Source: an uncultured Erysipelotrichaceae bacterium
GTDB taxonomy: Bacteria; Bacillota_I; Bacilli_A; RF39; UBA660
NCBI GenBank assembly: GCA_902764145.1
Contig: CACWUS010000002.1
Location: 1 to 64,000 of the forward strand
DNA length: 64,000 nucleotides
Direction of reading: 5' to 3'
Below the pieces are notes generated by a model, which was not told the origin of the DNA, searched no databases, and saw only the letters and a list, made by a program, of their open reading frames with translations. How positions within the stretch are numbered: position 1 is the stretch's first letter; each line of letters starts with the position of its first letter. Positions 32,729-42,530 of this stretch are shown in pieces. Position numbers and translations under genes: made by a program.

Positions 32729-35700
32729 ATGCTTGAACTTAAGAAAATTACTAAAATTTATGAAGCTGGTAGTCTTAAACAAAAAGCATTAGATGGTGTA
32801 AGTGTAAACTTTAGAAAAAGTGAATTTGCATCTATTTTAGGTCCTTCAGGTAGTGGAAAAACTACACTTTTAAATATTATTGGTGGTCTTGATAAATATA
32901 CTAGTGGAGATTTAATAATAAATGATATATCAACGAAAAAATATAAAGATTCTAATTGGGATTCATATAGAAATCATAGAATTGGTTTTGTATTTCAAAG
33001 TTATAATTTGATATCTCATCAAACAGTATTACAAAATGTAACTCTTGCTTTGACTCTTTCAGGTATTTCTAAAAAAGAAGGAATTACAAGAGCAAAGAAG
33101 GCTTTAAAAGAAGTAGGATTATCTGAACATATATATAAAAAACCAAATCAATTATCTGGTGGTCAAATGCAAAGAGTAGCTATTGCAAGGGCACTTGTAA
33201 ATGATCCTGATATTTTACTTGCTGATGAACCAACTGGAGCTCTTGATTCAGAAACTAGTATTCAAATAATGGATTTATTGAAGAAAATTTCTAATAATAA
33301 GCTTGTTATTATGGTTACTCATAATCCGGATTTAGCTAATGAATATTCAAATAGAATTATTAAGTTAAAAGATGGAAAGATAATTAGTGATAGTAATCCA
33401 TATGATGGAAAAGAAGAAGTTGAAGATAAAACAAATAAAACAGGTAAAACTTCTATGTCTTTTCTAACAGCATTGTCATTATCATTTAATAATTTAATGA
33501 CTAAAAAAGGAAGAACAATTCTTATATCTCTTGCTGGTTCAATTGGAATTATTGGTATTGCTTTAATACTTGCATTATCAACGGGATTCCAAAATTATAT
33601 AGATAAAATACAAGAAGATACACTATCTTCTTATCCGTTAACTATTTATGAAGAAAATGCTGATATGACACAAATGTTATTATCAATGATGGGTAGTAAG
33701 GAAGATAATAATATGGAAGATAATAAAGTATATGAAAGACAATTTATATCTTCTGTATTTGGTAATGTAAGTAAGAATGATTTAAAGAACTTTAAAAATT
33801 ATTTTGAAAAAAATTATAAATTAGTAGAAAAAGATATATCATCATATAGATATAGCTATAGTATTAGTCCGATTATTTATTCAAAATATAATAAAAAATT
33901 AGTTAAATTAAATCCAAATTCTATGTTTTCATCTTTTGGTTCAAATTCTATATACTCACAATATTCAAATATATATTATGAAATGATGGATGACACTGAT
34001 ACTTTAAATGAGAAGTTTACTGTTTTAGCGGGAAATTGGCCTAAAAACTATAATGAATTAATAATAGTATTATCTGAACCTCATACAATAGCGGATATGT
34101 TAGTATATTATTTAGGCCTTAGAGATACAGATGAAATAAATGATATGATTAAAAAAATGATGGCTGGTGAAGAAATTAAAATAGATAATGAGCCATTTGA
34201 ATTTACATATGAAGAATTAATGAAATTAGATTTAAGACTTATTAATAATGCTGATTTATATAAATATAATTCAAAGTATGACATATATGAAGATATGAGC
34301 GAAGACACAGATTATGTTAATAAATTATATGATAATGCATTAAAATTTAAAATAGTTGGGATTGTGTGTCCTAAAGATGGAACATCATCATTAGCTCTTC
34401 AAAATGGAATAGCATATACTCCAAAATTAACAGATTATATAATTAACAATTCAAGTAAAGCAGAAATAGTGAAAAAACAATTAAGAAATAAAAAAGTAGA
34501 TGTTTTTTCAAATACTAATTTTGATGATAAAAAGAAAAATTCAAATTTAGATTTTGAAGATTTAATTAAAGTAGATAAAAAGAAAATAGAAAGTGCATTT
34601 AATATAAAAATTGATGAAAATACTATTAAAAATACTACAACAAATTATATGAATGAAATATCATCTTCTATTACTGCTGATACATCTTCTGCTAAGAAAA
34701 TGTTTGATGATAATTTAAAGAGTATTACAAAATCATTAATATCTAATTATGTTAAAAATCCAAAAGAAACATATTCAAATCCTTTAATGCCAAGTATGAC
34801 TATACCAGTTATTTATGAAAATGATGTTGATAGCATAGTTTCTGATTATATGAAGAAGAATGAAACAAAGAGTATTTTAAGTGATATGGAGAAAAAATAT
34901 ATAATACCATCAAGCATTTATGAAAATACTTATACAAGCTTAATATCAGGATTATTAAAAGGATATATAGCAACATATAATCAAATGGATACTACATATA
35001 CTAAAGATAAATCTAATGAAGGCGCCATAATTAGTGATGCAATGACTGATAAAATGTTAGAAGAATTTATGAAACAAGCTGTTATAGTTAGTGCTTCTGA
35101 TGCAATGGCAGAAAAAATGACAGAGGCTTTAATGCAAAAAGAAATACTAACTAAAGTAGGTGAACTTACAACAAATTTAATGTCTAGTTTAGCTAATTCA
35201 TTTAATGTTAATCCTAATACACTTGCAGAAGCATTTAAATTTGATTTATCTGAAGATGAGCTTAAGCGTATTATGAATGCTATGACAAGTAGTAATACTC
35301 CAAGAACTTTAAAATCTAATTTAATTAAACTTGGTTATCAAGATAAAGATGAACCAACATCTATAGCATTTTATTTTAAGAGTTTTGATTCTAAAGAACG
35401 TTTTATTGATTTCATTGATAACTATAATGATAAAATGGAAAAAATGAATGAAAAAGATAAAACATTAAACTATACTGATGCTACTGGAATACTTATGTCA
35501 TCAGTTAAAAAAGTTGTAAATAGTGTTAGCTACGTTCTTATAGCTTTTGTTTCTATATCATTGGTAGTTTCATCTATAATGATTGGAATTATTACATATA
35601 TTTCTGTTCTTGAAAGAACAAAAGAAATAGGTATATTACGTGCGATTGGAGCGTCTAAGAGAAATGTATCTTCAATATTTAATGCAGAAACATTTATTAT

Positions 35701-35929
35701 TGGATTACTAAGTGGTTTAATGGGAATTGGAATTACATTAATATTTATTCCTATAATAAATTATATTATTCATAGTCTTACTGATAATGTAAATATAAGC
35801 GCTACGATTTCTGTTGTATCTTCAATTACATTAATTATACTTAGTGTTATATTAACATTAATTGGAGGTTTAATTCCTTCAAGAAAAGCAAGTAAGCAAG
35901 ATCCAGTAGTTGCACTTAGAACAGAGTAA
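32729..35929 (+). CDS. ABC transporter, ATPase fused to FtsX-type permease (MacB-like)
   Basis: 1066 aa. Residues 1-220 are an ATPase: Walker A GPSGSGKT (38-45), signature LSGGQMQRVAIARAL, Walker B DILLADEPTGALD. A first membrane helix ('ILISLAGSIGIIGIALIL') begins near 265. A large extracytoplasmic region of ~640 residues and three C-terminal helices (FtsX domain, 'ERTKEIGILRAIGASKRNV') follow. Transporters of this class export peptides or move envelope lipoproteins; the substrate is unknown. AGGAGG precedes the ATG. It appears to be a single-gene unit with its own terminator. Confidence 0.92.
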   Translation: MLELKKITKIYEAGSLKQKALDGVSVNFRKSEFASILGPSGSGKTTLLNIIGGLDKYTSGDLIINDISTKKYKDSNWDSYRNHRIGFVFQSYNLISHQTVLQNVTLALTLSGISKKEGITRAKKALKEVGLSEHIYKKPNQLSGGQMQRVAIARALVNDPDILLADEPTGALDSETSIQIMDLLKKISNNKLVIMVTHNPDLANEYSNRIIKLKDGKIISDSNPYDGKEEVEDKTNKTGKTSMSFLTALSLSFNNLMTKKGRTILISLAGSIGIIGIALILALSTGFQNYIDKIQEDTLSSYPLTIYEENADMTQMLLSMMGSKEDNNMEDNKVYERQFISSVFGNVSKNDLKNFKNYFEKNYKLVEKDISSYRYSYSISPIIYSKYNKKLVKLNPNSMFSSFGSNSIYSQYSNIYYEMMDDTDTLNEKFTVLAGNWPKNYNELIIVLSEPHTIADMLVYYLGLRDTDEINDMIKKMMAGEEIKIDNEPFEFTYEELMKLDLRLINNADLYKYNSKYDIYEDMSEDTDYVNKLYDNALKFKIVGIVCPKDGTSSLALQNGIAYTPKLTDYIINNSSKAEIVKKQLRNKKVDVFSNTNFDDKKKNSNLDFEDLIKVDKKKIESAFNIKIDENTIKNTTTNYMNEISSSITADTSSAKKMFDDNLKSITKSLISNYVKNPKETYSNPLMPSMTIPVIYENDVDSIVSDYMKKNETKSILSDMEKKYIIPSSIYENTYTSLISGLLKGYIATYNQMDTTYTKDKSNEGAIISDAMTDKMLEEFMKQAVIVSASDAMAEKMTEALMQKEILTKVGELTTNLMSSLANSFNVNPNTLAEAFKFDLSEDELKRIMNAMTSSNTPRTLKSNLIKLGYQDKDEPTSIAFYFKSFDSKERFIDFIDNYNDKMEKMNEKDKTLNYTDATGILMSSVKKVVNSVSYVLIAFVSISLVVSSIMIGIITYISVLERTKEIGILRAIGASKRNVSSIFNAETFIIGLLSGLMGIGITLIFIPIINYIIHSLTDNVNISATISVVSSITLIILSVILTLIGGLIPSRKASKQDPVVALRTE

Positions 35930-35957
35930 AAGAATTTCGTTAGTGAAATTCTTTTTG
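35928..35957 (+). terminator. Intrinsic terminator
   Basis: An 11-bp stem (AAAAGAATTTC / GAAATTCTTTT) with a 6-nt loop. Confidence 0.8.
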
Positions 35958-36024
35958 TGTTAAATAAATGTTAAGTTGATTGTAAACAAAGATACACTCT
36001 AATTTAGTGTGTTATAATATTTGT

Positions 36025-36576
36025 ATGGAAAATAGTATAGTTAATAAAATTAATGAAAATGCTAAAGATATTATCAAAGATAATAATTTTTTGTTTGCAG
36101 CTTTTGAAAATAGATTAGTTATAAGATTATCTCATATATTTGATAAATATAAACTTCCTATTAACAAGAGTATTATTAAAAAAAATATGGAGGAAAATTT
36201 AATTAATAATTTAAATGATGCTAATAAAGAAATAATAGAAAAATATGTGAAATTATTATCTAATTATGAAAAAATAATATATCAATATGTTAAAAGTAAT
36301 ACTAAAACAGAAGAAATTAAAAAATCTACAATGGGATTTATTGAAAAAATATCAATGAAGAATAAAACATTTATTAATCCTAGCTGTAGTGCTAATTTTT
36401 TAGAAAGTATTAATTCAATGATTTATGTTTATGATAATAAAGAATTAAATAGTGAAATAACTACTAGAATAACTAATGATGTAAAAGAAATATTAAATGA
36501 ATTTAATAGAAACAATTATAATTTTGTTATTGAGTCTATAAATAATATAATTAAAAATATTATCAAAAACATGTAA
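36025..36576 (+). CDS. Hypothetical helical protein, 183 aa
   Basis: All-helical, charged, no membrane segment; no family recognised. The extended -10 box TGTTATAAT ends 6 nt before the ATG at 36025, with no ribosome binding site in between, so the transcript is probably leaderless. An in-frame GTG at 36007 lies upstream of the -10 and can be ruled out if this promoter is used. The next gene follows after 9 nt with its own AAGGAG site. Confidence 0.6.
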   Translation: MENSIVNKINENAKDIIKDNNFLFAAFENRLVIRLSHIFDKYKLPINKSIIKKNMEENLINNLNDANKEIIEKYVKLLSNYEKIIYQYVKSNTKTEEIKKSTMGFIEKISMKNKTFINPSCSANFLESINSMIYVYDNKELNSEITTRITNDVKEILNEFNRNNYNFVIESINNIIKNIIKNM

Positions 36577-36585
36577 GGAGAGAAA

Positions 36586-37464
36586 ATGAATATAACTATA
36601 TATAAGAAGTTTGAACCAATCTACATTATTGGCCACGAACACTCTGATATAGATTCTATTGTATCTTCTAAAATACTATGCAATATATTTAATGATGCGG
36701 GTATAAAAGCGTACTATGCAATTTTGGATAGTGACTATGAAATAGATGAATATAATAAAAGTATGATAGATGAATGTATGGACTATGGTCCAGTAATAGT
36801 TAAAAGAAAAGATATAGAAAAATACAATTGGTTTTTAGTAGATCATAATGATGTATCACAATCAATAAAAATAAAAACTAATGTAATTGGATGCATTGAT
36901 CATCATATTAACTCTAATCAGTTAAAAAATATAATGTTAAGCAATATGTGTTCTAATGCATTATTCATATATAATATTTTTAAAAAGGATTATAATTTTT
37001 CAAAGGAACAAAAGTATCAAATATTTCTTGCTTTTTTATGTGATTCAACATATGGAAAATCTTCAAAATACAGAATAGAAGATGGCGTTATTGCAGATGA
37101 ATTAGGATTCGGACATGATTATGAAAAATACTTTAAGAAATTTTTTAAAACAACAAATTTATCAAAAGGCGTAAAAAAAGCATTATATACTTCATATAAA
37201 AAATATAATTTTGATAAAATAGAAATAGAAAGTAGTTCTATTAATGCATATGGAATTAAAGGACTAAAAAAATATAAAAATTTAATATCGAAGATTGAAT
37301 CATTTTTTGGTATATGGAAAGATTATAAAAGTAATAAAACTTATGTAATTTTTAATTATAAAAGTAAAATTAAAGAGTTTAAATATGATTTTATTGCATC
37401 AAGAGCAACAACAATATTAAATGATGTGTTAAAATATATAAAGGAAGGTGATAATAATGAATGA
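36586..37464 (+). CDS. DHH-family phosphoesterase (family II pyrophosphatase-like)
   Basis: 292 aa. The metal motifs 'GHEHSDIDSI' (16-25), 'LVDHND' (84-89) and 'CIDHH' (103-107) match the DHH superfamily and most resemble manganese-dependent inorganic pyrophosphatases (GHxxPDTDSI, LVDHNE, DHH). The C-terminal DHHA2 lysine motif SRKKQ of true PpaC is not evident ('ASRATTIL'), so the activity could be different. It overlaps the PH-domain gene by 8 bp. Confidence 0.75.
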   Translation: MNITIYKKFEPIYIIGHEHSDIDSIVSSKILCNIFNDAGIKAYYAILDSDYEIDEYNKSMIDECMDYGPVIVKRKDIEKYNWFLVDHNDVSQSIKIKTNVIGCIDHHINSNQLKNIMLSNMCSNALFIYNIFKKDYNFSKEQKYQIFLAFLCDSTYGKSSKYRIEDGVIADELGFGHDYEKYFKKFFKTTNLSKGVKKALYTSYKKYNFDKIEIESSSINAYGIKGLKKYKNLISKIESFFGIWKDYKSNKTYVIFNYKSKIKEFKYDFIASRATTILNDVLKYIKEGDNNE

Positions 37465-37894
37465 TGTATTTAAATTGGTAAAAGAGTTCAAACGTAGGTT
37501 TCCTCTTACAGTAGCTTTTAGAACTAGAAAGCATTCTAAAATTATTGAAATGCATTTAAATCCTGATGAAAAAATATCATATGTTTTTTGTGGCCAAAAA
37601 AATGTTAGTTCATTTATGTTAATTAATTCTTGTGTAGTAGCACTAACAAACAAAAGAATAATGATTGGTCAAAAAAGATTATTATGGGGTTACTTTTTTA
37701 CAACAATAACACCAGATTTATATAATGATTTAAAAGTAAGAAAGAATTTAATATGGAGCGATGTAGAAATTGATACAGTTAAAGAAAATGTATACATATC
37801 TAATTTAGATCCTGCAGCTGCAATAGAAATAGAAACTACAATAACAGATTTTATGATGAAAGAGAAAAGGAAATATGGAAAACAAAACAATTAA
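37457..37894 (+). CDS. PH-like domain protein
   Basis: 145 aa. 'SSFMLINSCVVALTNKRIMIGQKRLLWGY' and the following acidic strand are typical of bacterial PH (bPH/YokE-type) domains. No membrane segment. The function is unknown; such domains often mediate protein contacts. I start at the ATG at 37457 with AAGGTG upstream. It overlaps both neighbours, indicating translational coupling with the DHH and carboxypeptidase genes. Confidence 0.65.
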   Translation: MNDVFKLVKEFKRRFPLTVAFRTRKHSKIIEMHLNPDEKISYVFCGQKNVSSFMLINSCVVALTNKRIMIGQKRLLWGYFFTTITPDLYNDLKVRKNLIWSDVEIDTVKENVYISNLDPAAAIEIETTITDFMMKEKRKYGKQNN

Positions 37895-39089
37895 AATATT
37901 ATTAGCAGTAGTAGTATTTTTTGAAGTTGTTTGTGCAAGTGAAGTAGATTTAGTTAGTGAAAGATATATTTTATATAATATGAATGATAATAGTATATTA
38001 CTTCAAAAAGGTAGCCATGATGAAGTTAGTATAGCAAGTCTTACTAAGATAATGACAGTAATAGTGGCTATTGAAAATATTAGTGATTATAATGATAAAA
38101 TTACTATAAAGAAAAGTATGATAGAAGACATTGATTGGGATGTTGCTATTACAGGCTTTAAGGTTGGTGAAAAAGTTTCATATGATGATTTGCTATATGC
38201 AGCAATATTATCAAGTGGAGCAGATGCGGTAAATGCCCTTGCTGAAAGTATTTCTGGGAGCAGAAATGAATTTGTTAACTTAATGAACCAGAAAGTTAAT
38301 GAATTAGGGCTTAAAAATACTCACTTTCAAAATGCAATAGGTTTATATAGTAAATCAAATTATAGTAGTGCATATGATATGGCTCAAATATTAACATATG
38401 CATTAAAAAATAAAAAGTTTAAAACCATATTTGAAACAAATAATTATAAATTATCAAATGGAAAAAAGATTAAAAGTACAATAGAAAAATATAATCAAAA
38501 TAATAATTTAAATATATCATTTATAACTGGTTCTAAAACTGGTTATATTAGTAAAGCTGGTTTTTGTTTAGCATCAACAGCAACATTAAACAATGTTAAT
38601 TATTTGTTGATTACATTAAATGCTTTTTCTAATGAATCGAGTATTCATATAAAAGATCATATTAAAGCATACAATTATTTTAATAATAACTATAGTTATA
38701 AAAAAATAGTAGATGATGAAGATATAATAACAACAATAAAAACAAAATATGCAAAAGAAAAAAATATTGATATAAAATCAAATGTTTCAATAAGTAAATA
38801 TTTAAAAAATGATTTTGATAAATCTAAAATAGAATACATTTATAATGGTAAAGATGAAGTATCTTATTTTACTCATCAAGGTACAAAATTAGGAATTGTT
38901 AAAGTAAATTATAATGGCGAAACATTAGATGAATTTGATTTAATATATCATGGAAAATTGACATTTAGCATATTAGCATTTTTATGGATTAATAAATTAT
39001 GGATATTGTTTTCTTTGCTATTTATTTTCTTGTTAATATATACAAAAAATGACAAAAAAAAGAAGTATCATAAACATAAACATTCATAA
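37875..39089 (+). CDS. D-alanyl-D-alanine carboxypeptidase (S11 family) with C-terminal anchor
   Basis: 404 aa, the second S11 peptidase of the window. An N-terminal signal (KILLAVVVFFEVVCA) is followed by the catalytic motifs S55-L-T-K58, S114-G-A and K221-T-G. A C-terminal membrane helix ('INKLWILFSLLFIFLLIYT') and a Lys/His tail anchor it to the cytoplasmic membrane. It trims peptidoglycan pentapeptides. The third motif is canonical KTG, unlike the paralogue at 16053. It overlaps the PH-domain gene by 20 bp. Confidence 0.88.
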   Translation: MENKTIKILLAVVVFFEVVCASEVDLVSERYILYNMNDNSILLQKGSHDEVSIASLTKIMTVIVAIENISDYNDKITIKKSMIEDIDWDVAITGFKVGEKVSYDDLLYAAILSSGADAVNALAESISGSRNEFVNLMNQKVNELGLKNTHFQNAIGLYSKSNYSSAYDMAQILTYALKNKKFKTIFETNNYKLSNGKKIKSTIEKYNQNNNLNISFITGSKTGYISKAGFCLASTATLNNVNYLLITLNAFSNESSIHIKDHIKAYNYFNNNYSYKKIVDDEDIITTIKTKYAKEKNIDIKSNVSISKYLKNDFDKSKIEYIYNGKDEVSYFTHQGTKLGIVKVNYNGETLDEFDLIYHGKLTFSILAFLWINKLWILFSLLFIFLLIYTKNDKKKKYHKHKHS

Positions 39090-39140
39090 AAATAAAAGTT
39101 TTAATAATGTAAAAAAATAAAAACAATTATGTTTAATAAG

Positions 39141-39169
39141 TTGACAATAAGTGATTAAAACTTTAAAAT
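39141..39169 (+). promoter_or_regulatory. Promoter of rny
   Basis: TTGACA and TAAAAT are 17 bp apart. The start near 39176 coincides with a leader hairpin (TAGAGG / CCTCTA, 39175-39194) that has no T-run. Confidence 0.75.
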
Positions 39170-39220
39170 GATATTAGAGGTTTTAATACCTCTAGAAAGA
39201 GATATAATGGAGGAAAAATT

Positions 39221-40774
39221 ATGGATAGCACAGTTTTCTCCATTTTGCTTGTAGTAGTTGGATTATTTGTGGGTGCTACTATTGTATTAATTTTTAACAA
39301 GCTAAAAGTTAGCGCAGCACAAAAGGAAGCTAATAAATTAATTCAAGATGCTAAAAGGGAAGCTGAAAAAGCTAAAAGAGATGGTATTTTAGAATTAAAA
39401 GAAGAAAGTTTTAAATTAAAAAAACAAACTGATGAAGAAATTAAGGAAAAGAAAAAAGAACTTAATGATCTTAATCAAAGAATTGATAACAGAGAAAAAA
39501 GTTTAGACAAACGTGATGAATTATTAACTGAAAGAGAAAAAAACTTAGAACAAAAAGATAAAGATTTATTGGCACAACAAAAAGAAATTCAAGAAAAAGA
39601 TGCAAAAATGGAGAGTATCATAAAAGAGCAAATAGCTCTTTTAGAAAAAATCTCTGGTTTTTCTAAGGAAAAAGCTAGAGAGTTAGTAATGAAAAAGGTA
39701 GAAGAAGAGATGAATAGAGAAATCTCTGCATACCTAAAAGAGAGAGAGGATAATGCAAAATTAGAAGCTGATAAAAAAGCTAGAGAAATATTAGTTTCTA
39801 GTATGCATAGATACTCAAATGATGTAGCTGGTGAACAAACTGTTAGTACAGTAGAACTTCCTAATGATGAAATGAAAGGAAGAATTATTGGTAGAGAAGG
39901 AAGAAATATTAGAACAATTGAGGCTGTTACTGGAGTGGATTTAATCATTGATGATACTCCTGAAGTAATAGTATTATCTTCGTTTGATCCATTGAGAAGA
40001 GAGATTGCTAAAGTAACACTTGAAACATTGATTAAAGATGGACGTATACATCCAGCTAGAATTGAAGAACTTTATGATAAAGTTTGTGAAGATTATAAGA
40101 AAATTATACGTGAAAAAGGAGAAGAAGCTTTATTTGAACTTGGTTTATCTAAAGTCGATCCTGAATTAGTTGAAACAATTGGTAAACTTGCATTTAGAAC
40201 AAGTTATGGTCAAAATGCTTTACAACATAGTATTGAAGTTGCACACTTAAGTGGACTTATGGCTAGTGAGCTTGGTGAAAATGTCAATCTTGCTAAAAGA
40301 GCCGGTTTACTTCATGATATTGGAAAAGCAATTGATTTTGAAGTTGAAGGTTCTCATGTGGAAATTGGAGCTGACATAGCTAAAAAATATGGTGAAGATA
40401 AAGTTGTTATTAATGCAATTGAGTCACATCACGGAGATAAGAAAAGTGAATATGTCATTTCAGAACTTGTTGCTATTGCTGACACATTAAGTGCTGCAAG
40501 ACCAGGAGCTAGAAATGATTCATTAGAAAACTATGTTAAGAGACTTGAAGAATTAGAAAAGATTGGAAATGAAATTGAGGGTGTTGATAAAACATTCGCA
40601 ATGCAAGCAGGTAGAGAATTAAGAGTAGTTGTTAAGCCTGAAGAAATCGATGATTTAACAAGTTATAAAGTTGCAAGAGAAATAAAGGAAAAGATTGAAG
40701 AAACAATGCAATATCCTGGTACTATTAAAGTAGTAGTTATCAGAGAAACAAGAGCAGAAGAAGTTGCTAAATAG
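39221..40774 (+). CDS. rny: Ribonuclease Y
   Basis: 517 aa, standard length. An N-terminal membrane helix (about 3-25), a long coiled coil (~30-190), a KH domain ('GRIIGREGRNIRTIEAVTGVDLIIDDTPEVI') and an HD domain (His365-Asp366 in 'LLHDIGKAID') occur in the family order. It is the endonuclease that starts mRNA decay at the membrane. GGAGG lies before the ATG. Confidence 0.95.
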   Translation: MDSTVFSILLVVVGLFVGATIVLIFNKLKVSAAQKEANKLIQDAKREAEKAKRDGILELKEESFKLKKQTDEEIKEKKKELNDLNQRIDNREKSLDKRDELLTEREKNLEQKDKDLLAQQKEIQEKDAKMESIIKEQIALLEKISGFSKEKARELVMKKVEEEMNREISAYLKEREDNAKLEADKKAREILVSSMHRYSNDVAGEQTVSTVELPNDEMKGRIIGREGRNIRTIEAVTGVDLIIDDTPEVIVLSSFDPLRREIAKVTLETLIKDGRIHPARIEELYDKVCEDYKKIIREKGEEALFELGLSKVDPELVETIGKLAFRTSYGQNALQHSIEVAHLSGLMASELGENVNLAKRAGLLHDIGKAIDFEVEGSHVEIGADIAKKYGEDKVVINAIESHHGDKKSEYVISELVAIADTLSAARPGARNDSLENYVKRLEELEKIGNEIEGVDKTFAMQAGRELRVVVKPEEIDDLTSYKVAREIKEKIEETMQYPGTIKVVVIRETRAEEVAK

Positions 40775-40788
40775 TAACTTCTTTTTTA
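40760..40788 (+). terminator. Intrinsic terminator
   Basis: AGAAGTT / AACTTCT stem overlapping the rny stop codon, followed by TTTTT. Confidence 0.75.
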
Positions 40789-40845
40789 TTGAGGCATTTC
40801 ACATTGTTTTCACCTAATATGTTATACTTTTTTTAATAAAAAGTG

Positions 40846-40874
40846 TTGACAAGTGTATAAAATACACATATAAT
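40846..40874 (+). promoter_or_regulatory. Promoter with palindromic operator in its spacer
   Basis: TTGACA (40846-40851) and TATAAT (40869-40874) are 17 bp apart. The perfect palindrome GTGTATAAAATACAC (40853-40867) fills the spacer, so a protein bound there would block RNA polymerase. It precedes the NrtR-like regulator, which suggests autoregulation. Confidence 0.75.
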
Positions 40875-40892
40875 TAAATTGGAGATGAGGTT

Positions 40893-41567
40893 ATGAGAGT
40901 AAATAATCCATTATATAAAAATATTGGTATTCATTTAGTTAACTCTATATTCACAGTAGATAATGGAGTTGTTAAAGTATTACTTATTAAAAGAACTAAT
41001 GAACCGTATAAAGGATATTGGGCTTTACCAGGAGGTTGTCTTTATAATAATGAATTAGTTCTTGATGGTGCTAAGAGAGAACTAAAGGAAAAAACTGGTG
41101 TTAGTAATGTAGAATTATCAATGTATAAAATATTTGATAGAGTAGATAGATCACCACTTAAAAGAATGATAGCTATTGCATTCATTGGAGTGATTGATAA
41201 AAAGAAAGCATCAATAATATCACAAACTAATAAAACATCTGCTTCAGATTGGTTTGATATTAAAAGTATTCCCGAATTAGCATATGATTATAATGAAATA
41301 CTTAATGGAGCTATTGATAGATTAAAAGAATTAATTCAAACAACTGATATTTTAAAATCTTTGTTTCCTGAAGTATTTACTTTAGCTGAACTTCATCAAG
41401 TATATGAGTCAATACTTAACACTTCAATTGATAGAAGAAATTTTAGAAAGAAAATGGTAAATAGTAACTTAGTTATTGATACAAATAAAACTGTGAATTA
41501 TAAAGGTAGGAAGCCTGCTAAATTATATATATTTAATAATAAAGTTAATAATAAAAGCATATTTTAA
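40893..41567 (+). CDS. NrtR-like Nudix-domain transcriptional regulator
   Basis: 224 aa: Nudix fold (about 10-140) and a winged-helix C-terminus ('FTLAELHQVYESILNTSIDRRNFRKKMV'). The Nudix box (about 48-70) keeps its G, E54 and R62-E63, but the last Glu of the REUxEE motif is Lys67, so catalysis is doubtful and ligand sensing likely. It is the second protein of this architecture in the window. Identical palindromes lie in its own promoter and upstream of the next gene. The ligand may not be ADP-ribose. Confidence 0.85.
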   Translation: MRVNNPLYKNIGIHLVNSIFTVDNGVVKVLLIKRTNEPYKGYWALPGGCLYNNELVLDGAKRELKEKTGVSNVELSMYKIFDRVDRSPLKRMIAIAFIGVIDKKKASIISQTNKTSASDWFDIKSIPELAYDYNEILNGAIDRLKELIQTTDILKSLFPEVFTLAELHQVYESILNTSIDRRNFRKKMVNSNLVIDTNKTVNYKGRKPAKLYIFNNKVNNKSIF

Positions 41568-41576
41568 TGCTTTTAA
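41553..41576 (+). terminator. Hairpin at the end of the regulator gene
   Basis: AAAAGCAT / ATGCTTTT stem overlapping the stop codon. Only four Ts follow within the stem, so termination may be partial. Confidence 0.4.
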
Positions 41577-41588
41577 AAAACGATATAT

Positions 41589-41607
41589 ATGTGTATAAAA
41601 TACACAT
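41589..41607 (+). promoter_or_regulatory. Second copy of the palindromic operator
   Basis: ATGTGTATAAAATACACAT is a perfect 19-bp palindrome (8-bp arms, AAA centre). It contains the same 15-bp core as the site at 40853. It stands between the NrtR-like gene and the coiled-coil gene at 41673. Confidence 0.8.
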
Positions 41608-41672
41608 AATAAGGAGGCGATGAAAATAATATAAAAATGATTTAAAAATCTAAAATAATAGGGAGGTAAAAA

Positions 41673-42530
41673 ATGATATATTTTAGAAAAAACGAAAATG
41701 AAATTGAAAAATATGAAGTGTTATTTGACAGAGATGCATTATTAAAATTAAGGGCGAGAATTATTAGAAATTGTGCTGAAGTTCACAAAATGCACGAAGA
41801 ATTAAAATTGAGTCAATTTAGAGGAGGTGATAGATACATCTATTTAGATGGTGAAAATTGGGCTAATCATAGTATGAATGTTAGCATCGTTCATTGTGAA
41901 GATATAGAAAAAAGAAAATCTGGTAATAAAGGTGTTGAATATGATCATTATGATGAGTATGAAGTAGACTTATATTATTTTGATTATACAAAGTATATTT
42001 GTCCATATATTGTTAGTTTTATTGATGAATTATTATTAGGGAAAGAAGAATATATAAGAGTATTATTTGATAGAGATTTTTCTTCAATTAAAGAATTTCC
42101 AACAGTTGAAGAAAAAATAAAAAGTTTAGAAAATGAGTTATTTACCTGTCAATCATATTATGTAAGTAATAAAAGAAAAAAGTTAAATGAGTTAAATAGA
42201 AGATATAAAAAATTTAATGAAAAACATGAACCAATTTCTAAGAATTATAAACAACTACAAGAATTAATAGAAAAAATTGAACAAGAGATAACCAATATGG
42301 ATAATGAAATTACAAAAAAAATTGATGAATTAAATAGGAAACTAAATGAATATCATAAAATTAGAGATTATAATAAGCATCAAAAACCAAGCAGAGAATA
42401 TTTTGATAAATTATTAAGTATTGTTGAATTTAGACTTATTGATAAATTAGATATTAGTAATATAGATAGAATAAATGAGTTTTTTGGAAGTCAAATAGTA
42501 GATAATGAAAAGAAGTTAGTATTAAATTAA
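41673..42530 (+). CDS. Coiled-coil protein under a putative NrtR-type operator
   Basis: 285 aa, no membrane segment. An alpha/beta N-terminal part (about 1-120, 'GGDRYIYLDGENWANHSMNVSIVHCEDI') is followed by a long charged coiled coil (about 140-240). Not a family I know. GGGAGG precedes the ATG. The operator and regulator just upstream suggest that it is the regulator's main target. A strong upstream AAGGAGG at 41611 serves only a four-codon reading frame. Confidence 0.7.
   Translation: MIYFRKNENEIEKYEVLFDRDALLKLRARIIRNCAEVHKMHEELKLSQFRGGDRYIYLDGENWANHSMNVSIVHCEDIEKRKSGNKGVEYDHYDEYEVDLYYFDYTKYICPYIVSFIDELLLGKEEYIRVLFDRDFSSIKEFPTVEEKIKSLENELFTCQSYYVSNKRKKLNELNRRYKKFNEKHEPISKNYKQLQELIEKIEQEITNMDNEITKKIDELNRKLNEYHKIRDYNKHQKPSREYFDKLLSIVEFRLIDKLDISNIDRINEFFGSQIVDNEKKLVLN

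Noticed and set aside
40801-40845. A TATACTTTTTTT stretch read as a second promoter or terminator
   Set aside because: No matching stem or properly spaced -35; the promoter at 40846 is far better.
41620-41634. A four-codon reading frame (M-K-I-I-stop) after a strong AAGGAGG
   Set aside because: Spacing of only 2 nt and minimal length; may be a remnant or attenuator, but nothing supports translation.
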